Origin: Pelomonas sp. KK5
GTDB taxonomy: Bacteria; Pseudomonadota; Gammaproteobacteria; Burkholderiales; Burkholderiaceae_C
DNA length: 45,253 nucleotides
Assembly: GCF_001984095.1 (NCBI RefSeq)
Contig: NZ_LYVQ01000022.1
Coordinates: 1-45,253, forward strand
Direction of reading: 5' to 3'
In this document: positions 7,546 to 14,677 of the stretch, piece by piece
Layout: each line of letters starts with the position of its first letter
Numbering within the stretch: position 1 is the first letter of the stretch
Notes under the pieces: model-generated
What the model was told of the DNA's origin: nothing
Seen by the model: the letters and a program-made list of their open reading frames with translations, nothing else
Database searches by the model: none
Made by a program: the position numbers and the translations under genes

Positions 7546-8145
7546 GGCTCCTCCCTGAATTGGTTTTGCTGCCACATCAGAATCGTGAGCCCGTCAACAG
7601 CGGCCAACTCACTCAGCAAGCTGCTCACCGAACAGTGGCGCTTGAGCTACCTTCGGCTAGACGCGCTTTGAGCTATTGTGTCGAAGCCCGCCCGCACATG
7701 CTTATCGAGTAGGTGGATCTGGGCAATTGAAGAACCTGCGTCCGGCGTTGAATGGCTACAGGCTCACTGAATCTATTGAATTTGCGAAGATGCGGGTTTT
7801 AACCGGCGCGCCCTGCATGTGTATGGTCCACGTCTCGGCCCAGCATAGGCACTGCAACAGGTGCTCGCATCCTCAATAGTGGCGAGATCATGCGCCACCT
7901 AAGCGTTTTCTCAGGGCTACCCACACCGTCCGTGGATCTCGGCACACGCCCGAAAGTCCAGTTCTAAGTGCAGACCAGCAAGCCGGGCCACGGTGGACTC
8001 TATGACCGCTTGCCGTAGGTCGCCGACATTCGCCCTTCAAAGGCGAACGTCTCTTGCCAACCTCGACCAGGCATCAACCAAGCACACGTACGCAGTTGCC
8101 CCCGCAGTCCTTCACGGCCTGGCAACTGAACCCTGCAGCCCGAAC
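7546..8145. other. 600-bp non-coding stretch at the right edge of the low-GC region
   Basis: No gene supported. It contains an imperfect direct repeat, GCGCTTGAGCTA at 7638-7649 and GCGCTTTGAGCTA at 7663-7675, about 95-130 bp upstream of the gene starting at 7545, and a 6-bp hairpin TTCGCC-N7-GGCGAA at 8029-8047. GC content climbs back to the genome norm at about 8150, where the DUF1841 gene ends. Confidence 0.5.
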
Positions 8146-8586
8146 TTAGGTCGTCGACGTCGTCGCCGCCCGCCGGATGCGATCCAGATACGCGTGCCCA
8201 TCCGGCGGCAGCCCGCTGCGCTGCGACTCCCAGATCATCTGCCCGAGCGCCTCCATCGCCACATGGTGCGCCTCGTGCAGCGAGTTGCGCTTGGCGGCCA
8301 GCAGGTCGATCGCCTGGCGCACGCCGGTGGGCTGGTCGATGCCGCGCTGCTCGGTGATCGTCAGGTGCATGGACAGGTGCAGGAAGGGATTGGTGCGGCC
8401 GTCCTCGACGCTGTAGACGGCGGCCACCGCGGCTTCCTCGTCGGCCAGCTCGGCGTGGTACTCGGGGTGCTCCTGGATCCAGTCGGCGGCGATCGCCTCC
8501 ATCGGGATCAGCGGGGCGCCGTCGCGCCACTTGCGATAGGTCTGGCAGAAGAAACGGCGGACTTCGATCTGGGACGGGGCGAACAT
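8146..8586 (-). CDS. DUF1841 family protein
   Basis: A 146-residue protein that matches DUF1841 along its whole length. Hallmarks are the N-terminus MFAPSQIEVRRFFCQTYRKW, the segment LIPMEAIAADWIQEHPEYH, and the highly conserved NPFLHLSMHLTITEQ and ESQRSGLPPDGHAYLDRIRR. The histidine-rich core could bind a metal, but the biochemical role is unknown. It starts four bases after the antiporter gene on the same strand and is probably co-transcribed with it. It is the first gene of the GC-rich core right of the island. Confidence 0.92.
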   Translation of the reverse strand: MFAPSQIEVRRFFCQTYRKWRDGAPLIPMEAIAADWIQEHPEYHAELADEEAAVAAVYSVEDGRTNPFLHLSMHLTITEQRGIDQPTGVRQAIDLLAAKRNSLHEAHHVAMEALGQMIWESQRSGLPPDGHAYLDRIRRAATTSTT

Positions 8587-8590
8587 GGGC

Positions 8591-10441
8591 TCAATTGTCG
8601 CCGCTGTCCTCGTCCCTGTCCCAGCTGTGCCTTTGCGGCCGGCGCGCGCGCGCCTGGCTGCGCTCCTGCGCGATCAGCTGCTCGAACTGCTGGCGGCCTT
8701 CCTTGGCCGCGGCGATGGTGGCGGCGCGGTCCTTGTACAGCGGCAGCATCACCTCCAGCTGCTCGACGCTGTGCTGGCGGAAGCGCCAGGCCAGGCGCCG
8801 GGCGGCGTGCGGCTCCCAGCCCAATAACTCCAGGACCGAGCGGGCACTCATCAGCGCGGAATCCAGCGTCTCGCGCTCGATCAGCGTGACGCCCAGCTCG
8901 CGCAGCCGGTAGTAGTGCTGTACGTTGCGGGCGCGGGCGACGACGGTCAGCTGCGGGAAGTTCTCCTTCGCCAGCTCGGCGATCTCGATGCTCTGCTCGA
9001 TGTCGTCCACCGCGATCACCAGCACCTTGGCCTTGGCGGCACCGGCGGTGCGCAGCAGGTCCAGCCGCGTGGCGTCGCCGAAGAACACGCGCCAGTCGAA
9101 GCGGCGCAGCGATTCGACCGCCTCGGCGTCGTGGTCCAGCACGGTGGCGTCCAGCCCGTTGGCGAACAGCAGGCGGCCGACGATCTGCCCGTAGCGGCCG
9201 AAGCCGGCGATGATCACCGGCGCCTCCTGCTCGCCGTCCAGCTCGGCGCCGTGCGGCACGTGCTTGTGCGCCAGCTTCTTCACCAGCAGCCGGTCCGCGC
9301 CCTGCAGCAGCGCCGGCGTGACGGCCAGCGAGAGGGCCACGGCCGCGACCAGCGCCGAGTTCTGCCCGGCATCGATCAGGCCTGCGGCCTGGGCCAGCTG
9401 GAACACGACGAAGCCGAATTCGCCGCCCTGCGCCAGCAGGATCACGAACACCGGCCGCTCCAGCACCGGCATGCCCATCAGCCGGCTCATCACCACGAGC
9501 ACGAGCGATTTGAGCGTCAGCAGCGCGCAGAGGATGGCCAGCACCAGCAGCGGATGGTGGACCACCACGCCCAGGTCCAGCCCCATGCCCACGGCCATGA
9601 AGAACAGGCCCAGCAGCAGGCCCTTGAAGGGCTCCAGGTCGGTCTCCAGCTCGCGCCGGTACTCGCTCTCGGCCAGCAGCACGCCGGCCAGGAAGGCGCC
9701 CATCGCCATCGACAGGCCCACCAGGTGCATCAGCGAGGCGGTGCCGATGACGAGCAGCAGCGCGGCGGCGGTGAAGATCTCGGGCGTGCCGCTGCGGGCG
9801 ATCCACTGGAAGGCGGGCCGCAACGCGAGCCGCCCGCCGAAGACGATGGCGACGACCATCGCGATGGCCTTGCCGGCTTCCAGCCAGCCGTTGCCGTCTG
9901 CGTGTTCCACCGCGCCGCCGCTGGCCGCGACGATGGGCACGACCGCCAGCACCGGGATCGCCGCGATGTCCTGCAGCAGCGAGACCGAGAGCACGCTCTG
10001 GCCGGCGGTGGTGCGGCCCAGGTTGCGCTCGGCCAGCACCGCCATCGCCACGGCGGTGGAGGACATCGCCAGGCCCAGGCTGGCCACCAGTGCCACCGGC
10101 CAGTTAAAGCCCAGCAGCACGGCCAGCGCCATCAGCAGCGTGGCCGAGCCCAGCAGCTGCACGGTGCCCCAGCCGAAGATCGGGCGGCGCATCGCCCACA
10201 GCCGCTTGGGCTCCAGCTCCAGGCCGACCAGGAACATCATCAGCACCACGCCGAACTCGGCCACCTCGAGGATGGTGCCCGGGTCGTCGATGACGCCCAG
10301 CACGCTCGGACCGACGACCACGCCGGCCACCAGGTAGCCGAGGATGGAGCCCAGCCGCAGCCAGCGCGCCAGCGGCACGGTGATCACCGCGGCGGCGAGG
10401 AAGACGAGGGGGAGGTGGATCCAGTTGCCGTGCTCGCCCAT
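8591..10441 (-). CDS. Kef-type monovalent cation:proton antiporter with TrkA-N domain
   Basis: CPA2-family antiporter of 616 residues, located in the inner membrane. The N-terminal 380 residues are a run of about 12 hydrophobic helices including GSILGYLVAGVVVGPSVLG and FGVVLMMFLVGLELEPKRLW. Then comes a cytoplasmic Rossmann domain (IIAGFGRYGQIVGRLL, LDHDAEAVESLRR, VFFGDATRLDLL) of the TrkA-N/RCK type, which binds nucleotide and gates the channel. A charged C-terminal tail follows. It resembles KefB/KefC, which export potassium during electrophile stress under glutathione control. The flavoprotein immediately upstream, one base away, fits the KefF/KefG partner role. The ATG at 10441 is chosen because an earlier one at 10459 lies inside the upstream gene. 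Confidence 0.88.
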   Translation of the reverse strand: MGEHGNWIHLPLVFLAAAVITVPLARWLRLGSILGYLVAGVVVGPSVLGVIDDPGTILEVAEFGVVLMMFLVGLELEPKRLWAMRRPIFGWGTVQLLGSATLLMALAVLLGFNWPVALVASLGLAMSSTAVAMAVLAERNLGRTTAGQSVLSVSLLQDIAAIPVLAVVPIVAASGGAVEHADGNGWLEAGKAIAMVVAIVFGGRLALRPAFQWIARSGTPEIFTAAALLLVIGTASLMHLVGLSMAMGAFLAGVLLAESEYRRELETDLEPFKGLLLGLFFMAVGMGLDLGVVVHHPLLVLAILCALLTLKSLVLVVMSRLMGMPVLERPVFVILLAQGGEFGFVVFQLAQAAGLIDAGQNSALVAAVALSLAVTPALLQGADRLLVKKLAHKHVPHGAELDGEQEAPVIIAGFGRYGQIVGRLLFANGLDATVLDHDAEAVESLRRFDWRVFFGDATRLDLLRTAGAAKAKVLVIAVDDIEQSIEIAELAKENFPQLTVVARARNVQHYYRLRELGVTLIERETLDSALMSARSVLELLGWEPHAARRLAWRFRQHSVEQLEVMLPLYKDRAATIAAAKEGRQQFEQLIAQERSQARARRPQRHSWDRDEDSGDN

Positions 10442-10442
10442 C

Positions 10443-11069
10443 TCAGTTGCCCTCTCCATCGAGGGAGCTGAAGAGGGCGGGGCGTTCGTCCAGCGGCACC
10501 TCGGGCTCGGCTTCCAGCGGCACGGCTGTCGCCCAGGCGGGGTAGTCCAGCAGGCGCTTGCCGAAGGCGTGGCCGTGGGCGTCGATCTGCGCGTCCGTCA
10601 GGCGGTGGGCGTCGTGCACGACCAGCGGCGGCAGCCAGCGCATGCCGCAGAGCAGGGCGGTGCGCTCGTAGGGCAGCAGGAAGGTCTCGATCGGGTGGCC
10701 GTGGTGGCCGCCGGTGCTGTAGGCCTCGGCGCTGCCGCCGGCGGACGTCGCGACCCACAGGTCCTTGCCGCGCAAGGCCTGACCCCCGGGCCCGTAGGCC
10801 CAGCCGAACTTGAGCACCTCGTCGATCCACAGCTTCAGCAGCGCAGGCATGCCGTACCAGTGCAGCGGATGCAGCAGCACGACGAGGCGGGCGCCTTCCA
10901 GCGCGCGCTGCTCGGCCTCCGCGTTGATCGCGTAGTCGGGGTAGAGACGGTAGAGATCGCGCACCTCGATCAGCCGGTCGGCGCAGGCGAAGGCAGCGTC
11001 CAGCAGGGTGTGGGTGATGTGGGACTGCGCGAGGTCGGGGTGGGCGGCGAGGATCAGGATGTCGGCCAT
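10443..11069 (-). CDS. KefF/KefG-like NAD(P)H:quinone oxidoreductase (antiporter ancillary protein)
   Basis: A 208-residue flavodoxin-fold protein. The N-terminus ILILAAHPDLAQSHIT, followed by LVVLLHPLHWYGMPALLKLWIDEV and a glycine-rich FMN loop (GPGGQALRGKDLWVATSAGG), is typical of the NQO1/MdaB/KefF group. In enteric bacteria such proteins activate Kef antiporters and reduce quinones. Here the stop codon sits one base before the antiporter start, so the pair is surely co-transcribed. ATG 11069 is chosen over one 11 codons upstream because homology begins here. The C-terminal 25 residues are acidic and not conserved. Confidence 0.87.
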   Translation of the reverse strand: MADILILAAHPDLAQSHITHTLLDAAFACADRLIEVRDLYRLYPDYAINAEAEQRALEGARLVVLLHPLHWYGMPALLKLWIDEVLKFGWAYGPGGQALRGKDLWVATSAGGSAEAYSTGGHHGHPIETFLLPYERTALLCGMRWLPPLVVHDAHRLTDAQIDAHGHAFGKRLLDYPAWATAVPLEAEPEVPLDERPALFSSLDGEGN

Positions 11070-11155
11070 GGGCGCAAGGGTAACTGACGAGAGTGGGCGC
11101 ATTGCCGCGCCTCGCAGGCCGCGGCTAACATGAACCGAAACAACGGAGGAACGCC

Positions 11156-11785
11156 ATGCCCGTGATCCTGGTCGCCAACCCGAAGGGCGGCGTCGGCAAG
11201 AGCACGCTCTCCAGCAACGTGGCCGGCTACCTGGCGCGGCGCGGGCACCGGGTGATGCTGGGCGATGCGGACCGGCAGCAGTCGGCGCGGCGCTGGCTCG
11301 AGCTGCGGCCCGCGGGGCTGCCGAAGATCGAGACCTGGGACATCGACGGCGGGCGCGGCACGGTCAAGCCGCCCAAGGGCGTCAGCCATGTGGTGATCGA
11401 CTCGCCGGCCGGGCTCAAGGGGGGCCGGCTGCAGGCGCTGTACGGCGTGGCCGATCGCATCGTGATTCCCTTGCAGCCGAGCCTGTTTGACATCCAGGCG
11501 ACATATGACTTCGTCCAGGCCCTGCATGATCTGCGCCGGGAGTCGGGCCACAAGCCGAAGCTGGCGATCGTGGCGACGCGCGCCAAGGAGCACACGCTGT
11601 CCAACGAGCAGCTGCAGCACTTCCTGCACGAGCTGGGCGTGCCGGTGCTGGCCACGCTGCGCGACACGCAGAACTACGTGCAGCTGGCGGCGCGCGGCCT
11701 GACCCTGTGGGACGTGGCGCCCGGCCGGGTCGAGCGCGACCTGGCGCAGTGGGAGCCGCTGACCGCCTGGCTGGACAACAACTGA
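11156..11785 (+). CDS. ParA family ATPase, orphan
   Basis: A 209-residue deviant-Walker-A ATPase. The P-loop is KGGVGKST at residues 10-17, Walker A' is GDADRQQSARRW and Walker B is HVVIDSPAG. These proteins dimerise on ATP and position cargo such as plasmids, chromosome origins or protein clusters. No parB, parS or cargo gene is adjacent; the next gene, a MaoC-like hydratase 16 bp away, gives no hint. It resembles the short cellulose/chemotaxis-type or MipZ-like orphan ParA proteins more than chromosomal ParA. A GGAGG site lies upstream of the ATG. Confidence 0.9.
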   Translation: MPVILVANPKGGVGKSTLSSNVAGYLARRGHRVMLGDADRQQSARRWLELRPAGLPKIETWDIDGGRGTVKPPKGVSHVVIDSPAGLKGGRLQALYGVADRIVIPLQPSLFDIQATYDFVQALHDLRRESGHKPKLAIVATRAKEHTLSNEQLQHFLHELGVPVLATLRDTQNYVQLAARGLTLWDVAPGRVERDLAQWEPLTAWLDNN

Positions 11786-11801
11786 GGAAAGACAAGGACC
11801 G

Positions 11802-12254
11802 ATGCGTACTTTCGAGAAGCTGGCCGACCTGGCCGGCCTGGTGGGGCAGGAACTGGGCGTGACCGACTGGATGGCGATCGACCAGACCCGCATCCAGCAG
11901 TTCGCCGATGCCACCGACGACCAGCAATGGATACACACCGACCCGGCCCGCGCCGCGGCCGGCCCGTTCAAGACGACGATCGCACACGGCTTCCTCACGC
12001 TGAGCCTGCTGCCGACCTTCTTCGCCCACGCCTACAAGGTGGCCGACACGCGCATGGGCATCAACTACGGGCTGAACAAGGTGCGCTTCCCGGCGCCGGT
12101 GCCGGTGGACAGCCGGCTGCGCGCGCGCTTCAAGCTGCTGAGCTTCGAGGCCATCACCGGCGGGGCGCAACTGGCGGTGGAGGTGACGGTGGAGCGCGAG
12201 GGCTCGGACAAGCCGGTCTGCGTGACGGAGTCGCTGACGCGGCAGTTCACCTGA
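11802..12254 (+). CDS. MaoC family (NodN-like) dehydratase
   Basis: Hot-dog-fold enzyme of 150 residues. The hydratase motif is visible as FADATDDQQWIHTDPARAAAGPF, with the catalytic Asp/His pair, followed by IAHGFLTLSLLP. The family hydrates or dehydrates enoyl-CoA thioesters; NodN-like members are often of unknown substrate. In a PHA-forming organism an R-specific enoyl-CoA hydratase could supply PHA precursors, but this gene is not beside the PHA genes, so that is only a possibility. It follows the ParA gene by 16 bp in the same direction. Confidence 0.9.
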   Translation: MRTFEKLADLAGLVGQELGVTDWMAIDQTRIQQFADATDDQQWIHTDPARAAAGPFKTTIAHGFLTLSLLPTFFAHAYKVADTRMGINYGLNKVRFPAPVPVDSRLRARFKLLSFEAITGGAQLAVEVTVEREGSDKPVCVTESLTRQFT

Positions 12255-12296
12255 CGGGCTCGCCTATCATCGGCGGTCCAACCACCGCGCCCGCCC

Positions 12297-12989
12297 ATGA
12301 AGGTACTGCTTGTCGACGACCACCCGCTGATCCTCTCGGCCTTGCAGACCGTGATCGAGGGCCTGGACCGGGAGGTCGAGGTGGTCGGCGTCGAGAGCGC
12401 CGCGCAGGCGCGCGAGGCGCTGGGCGGAACGCCGGGCTTCCAGCTGGCGCTGCTGGACCTGCAGCTCGGTGATGCCGACGGCTTCGAGCTGATGGCCGAG
12501 ATGCGGGCGGCCCATCCGGAGCTGCCGGTGGTGGTGGTCTCTGCGTCCGACCGTACCAGCGACGTGATCCGCGCGATCGACCAGGGCGCGATGGGTTTCA
12601 TCCCCAAGCGCAGCAGCACCGAAGCGCTGGCCCAGGCGCTGAAGCTGGTGATGGCGGGTGGCATCTACGTGCCGTCGATGAACCTGGGCGGCGATGCCGT
12701 GCCGGCCGGCGATGCCGACGGCCGGCTGCGCCAGATCCGCGAGCATGCGATGGCCCCCGGCTACCAGCAGCCCGAGCTGCTGCAGGACCTGGCGCTGACG
12801 CCGCGGCAGAACGAGGTGCTGGCGCTGCTGCTGCAGGGCAAGCCCAACAAGATCATCGCCCGCGAGCTGGGCGTGACGGTGGACACCATCAAGGACCACG
12901 TCGCCGCGGTGCTGAAGGCGCTGGGCGTCAGCTCGCGCACGCAGGCGGTGCTGGCGGTGGGGCAGATGGCGCGGGCGCCGTCGCGATGA
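12297..12989 (+). CDS. NarL/FixJ (LuxR-type) response regulator
   Basis: A 230-residue two-component regulator. The receiver domain spans residues 1-120 with acidic residues D7/D8, the phosphoacceptor Asp54 in LLDLQLGDADG and a conserved lysine in FIPKRSST. The output domain, residues 155-225, is a LuxR helix-turn-helix: LTPRQNEVLALLLQGKPNKIIARELGVTVDTIKDHVAAVLKALG in register. No sensor kinase gene is adjacent, so its partner lies elsewhere. The ATG overlaps nothing upstream; downstream it shares an ATGA with the acetyltransferase at 12986. Targets unknown. Confidence 0.93.
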   Translation: MKVLLVDDHPLILSALQTVIEGLDREVEVVGVESAAQAREALGGTPGFQLALLDLQLGDADGFELMAEMRAAHPELPVVVVSASDRTSDVIRAIDQGAMGFIPKRSSTEALAQALKLVMAGGIYVPSMNLGGDAVPAGDADGRLRQIREHAMAPGYQQPELLQDLALTPRQNEVLALLLQGKPNKIIARELGVTVDTIKDHVAAVLKALGVSSRTQAVLAVGQMARAPSR

Positions 12990-13489
12990 AGATTCGTCCC
13001 GCAACCCAGGCCGACTTCCCGTCGGTGCTCGCGCTCAATGAGGAGTCGGTCCGCTTCCTGAGCCCGATGTCCGCCGAGCGCCTGGTCGAGCTGGACACAC
13101 AGGCTGCCGTCCATCAGGTCGTCGAGGAGGGCGGCCAGGTCGTCGCCTTCCTGCTGGCGTTCCGCGAGGGCGCGCGATACGACAGCATCAACTACCGATG
13201 GTTCGCCGATCGCTACGCGCGTTTCCTGTATGTCGATCGGGTGGTCGTTTCCGGCCGGCTTCAGGCCAAGGGGGCGGGCACGCGGCTCTACGAGCATGTG
13301 TTCGCCCATGCCGCTGAAGCTGAGGTGCCGCTGGTGGTCTGCGAGTTCGATGTGGAACCGCCCAACCCGGTGTCGGAGCGCTTCCATGCCCGCTTCGGCT
13401 TCCGGGAGGTCGGGCGCCAGGTGGTGGCCGGCGGCGCCAAGGTGGTGTCGCTGCAGGCCGCTCCGGCGCAGCGTCAGCTCGGCGAGTAG
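12986..13489 (+). CDS. GNAT family N-acetyltransferase
   Basis: A 167-residue GNAT protein. It starts MKIRPATQADFPSVLALNEESV, typical of the fold's first strand and helix, has the acetyl-CoA loop in VVVSGRLQAKGAGTRLYEHV, and ends with the ERFHARFGFREVGRQ block. Its start overlaps the response regulator stop by four bases, so the two are translationally coupled. The target might be linked to that regulator, but nothing in the sequence proves it. The 3' end overlaps the convergent scpA gene by 16 bp. Confidence 0.9.
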   Translation: MKIRPATQADFPSVLALNEESVRFLSPMSAERLVELDTQAAVHQVVEEGGQVVAFLLAFREGARYDSINYRWFADRYARFLYVDRVVVSGRLQAKGAGTRLYEHVFAHAAEAEVPLVVCEFDVEPPNPVSERFHARFGFREVGRQVVAGGAKVVSLQAAPAQRQLGE

Positions 13490-14298
13490 GCCAGCCGCAC
13501 GTAGATCGGCGCGAAGGCCTCGGCCTGAGTGATCTCCAGCAGCCGCTCGCGGGCCAGTTCCAGCATCGCGATGAAGGTCACGACCAGCACCTGCTGGCCG
13601 CGCTCCACTTCGAACAGCTTCTCGAACTCGACGAACTTCTGCCCCTGCAGGCGGCGCAGCACGATGCTCATGTGCTCGCGCACCGAGAGCTGCTCGCGGG
13701 TGATCTTGTGGTGCTGAACGAGCTTGGCGCGGCGCAGGATGTCCAGCCAGGCGTCGCGCAGGTCGTTGGTGTCGACGTCGGGGAAGCGCGGGGTCAGGCT
13801 TTGCTCGATGTGGACCTGGGCGCGCAGGAAGTCGCGGCCCAGCACCGGCATCGCGTCCAGCCGGGCGGCGGCCAGCTTGATGCGCTCGTACTCCAGCAGC
13901 CGGCGCACCAGCTCGGCCCGCGGGTCCTCGGGCTCGCTGCCGTCCTCGGTCTTCCGGGGCGGCAGCAGCATGCGCGACTTGATCTCGATCAGCATCGCCG
14001 CCATCAGCAGGTATTCGCTGGCCAGCTCCAGATTGCTCTTGCGCAGCTGGTCCACGTAGCTGAGGTACTGCCGCGTGACGTCGGCCAGCGGGATGTCGAG
14101 GATGTTGAAGTTCTGCTTGCGGATCAGGTAGAGCAGCAGGTCCAGCGGGCCCTCGAAGGCCTCGAGGAAGACCTCCAGCGCGTCCGGCGGGATGTACAGG
14201 TCCAGCGGCAGCTGGAACAGCGGCTCGCCGTAGAGGCGGGCCAGGGCGACGCTGTCGACGACCTCGGGCAGGCCGAGGACTGCCTCGTCAGCCGGCAT
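13474..14298 (-). CDS. scpA: segregation and condensation protein A
   Basis: Kleisin subunit of the SMC-ScpAB condensin, 274 residues. The N-terminal domain has the family core FEGPLDLLLYLIRKQNFNILDIPLADVTRQYLSYV with LELASEYLLMAAMLIEIKSRMLLP, which binds the SMC neck. The C-terminal winged-helix part (FVVTFIAMLELARERLLEITQ-like) binds the SMC head. scpB is not in the window. The start at 14298 is uncertain: it has no clear ribosome site, and a longer frame opens at 14370 inside a hairpin repeat. The longer N-terminus would be encoded by the repeat, so the shorter form is favoured. Confidence 0.92.
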   Translation of the reverse strand: MPADEAVLGLPEVVDSVALARLYGEPLFQLPLDLYIPPDALEVFLEAFEGPLDLLLYLIRKQNFNILDIPLADVTRQYLSYVDQLRKSNLELASEYLLMAAMLIEIKSRMLLPPRKTEDGSEPEDPRAELVRRLLEYERIKLAAARLDAMPVLGRDFLRAQVHIEQSLTPRFPDVDTNDLRDAWLDILRRAKLVQHHKITREQLSVREHMSIVLRRLQGQKFVEFEKLFEVERGQQVLVVTFIAMLELARERLLEITQAEAFAPIYVRLAYSPS

Positions 14299-14344
14299 TT
14301 CGGGCCGAGCGCCGGGCCGCCCCAAGCCGGCCCGTCTGGCGATG

Positions 14345-14408
14345 TGCTTGCGGCTCGATGCCGCAAGCATCGCCGTCCCCTCGGGGGACCGGCCAGCGTA
14401 CTCGCTGG
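14345..14408. repeat. cluster of three short hairpins, REP-like
   Basis: Three perfect inverted repeats follow one another: TGCTTGCGGC-TCGAT-GCCGCAAGCA (14345-14369), GTCCCC-TCG-GGGGAC (14375-14389) and CCAGCG-TACT-CGCTGG (14393-14408). They lie between DUF3460 and scpA, which are transcribed in the same direction. Similar CCCCTCGGGGG-containing palindromic units are scattered in other Burkholderiales genomes as far as I recall. They could act as an mRNA stability element or attenuator between the two genes. Confidence 0.6.
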
Positions 14409-14423
14409 ACGAGGGGCTTCATG

Positions 14424-14627
14424 TCAGTGGGATTTGGTCTGGTAGACGTAGGGCTGCTGCTCGACGCGGGCGGTCTCGTAGTCGGCCTGGGCGCTGCGGT
14501 CCACGTTCTTGTCCCACAGCAGGCCACGGCCAGCGCGCTGCTCGGCTTCCAGCGAGGGCTTCTTGGCCTTCAGCTCGTCGATGAACTGGGTGACGTCGGA
14601 CTTGTAGGGCTTCCAGAAGAGGGGCAT
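14424..14627 (-). CDS. DUF3460 family protein
   Basis: A 67-residue protein matching DUF3460, which is common in Burkholderiales. Key features are MPLFWKPYKSDVTQFIDELK, the segment GRGLLWDKNVDRSAQ and the ending QQPYVYQTK. It is upstream of scpA, an arrangement also seen in relatives. It is soluble, charged and of unknown function. A -10-like TAAAAT within the hairpin at 14648-14667 could be its promoter. Confidence 0.9.
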   Translation of the reverse strand: MPLFWKPYKSDVTQFIDELKAKKPSLEAEQRAGRGLLWDKNVDRSAQADYETARVEQQPYVYQTKSH

Positions 14628-14647
14628 GGCGCAGGTGTCGGAGTGAA

Positions 14648-14667
14648 GGCCGGCATTTTAGCCGGCC
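14648..14667 (-). promoter_or_regulatory. hairpin holding a -10-like box between a PEP-CTERM gene and DUF3460
   Basis: Inverted repeat GGCCGGC-N6-GCCGGCC. On the minus strand its loop and edge read GCTAAAATGC, with the -10-like TAAAAT about 30 bp before the DUF3460 start. The same GCTAAAAT string occurs before minC. The hairpin may also end transcription of the PEP-CTERM gene 11 bp upstream, though no T-run follows it. Confidence 0.45.
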
Positions 14668-14677
14668 CCGACCGGTC

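Noticed and set aside
8915-10471. Long open frame antisense to the Kef antiporter
   Set aside because: Composition is dominated by His, Gln and Arg, a by-product of the GC-rich codon pattern on the other strand; no domain, no ribosome site.
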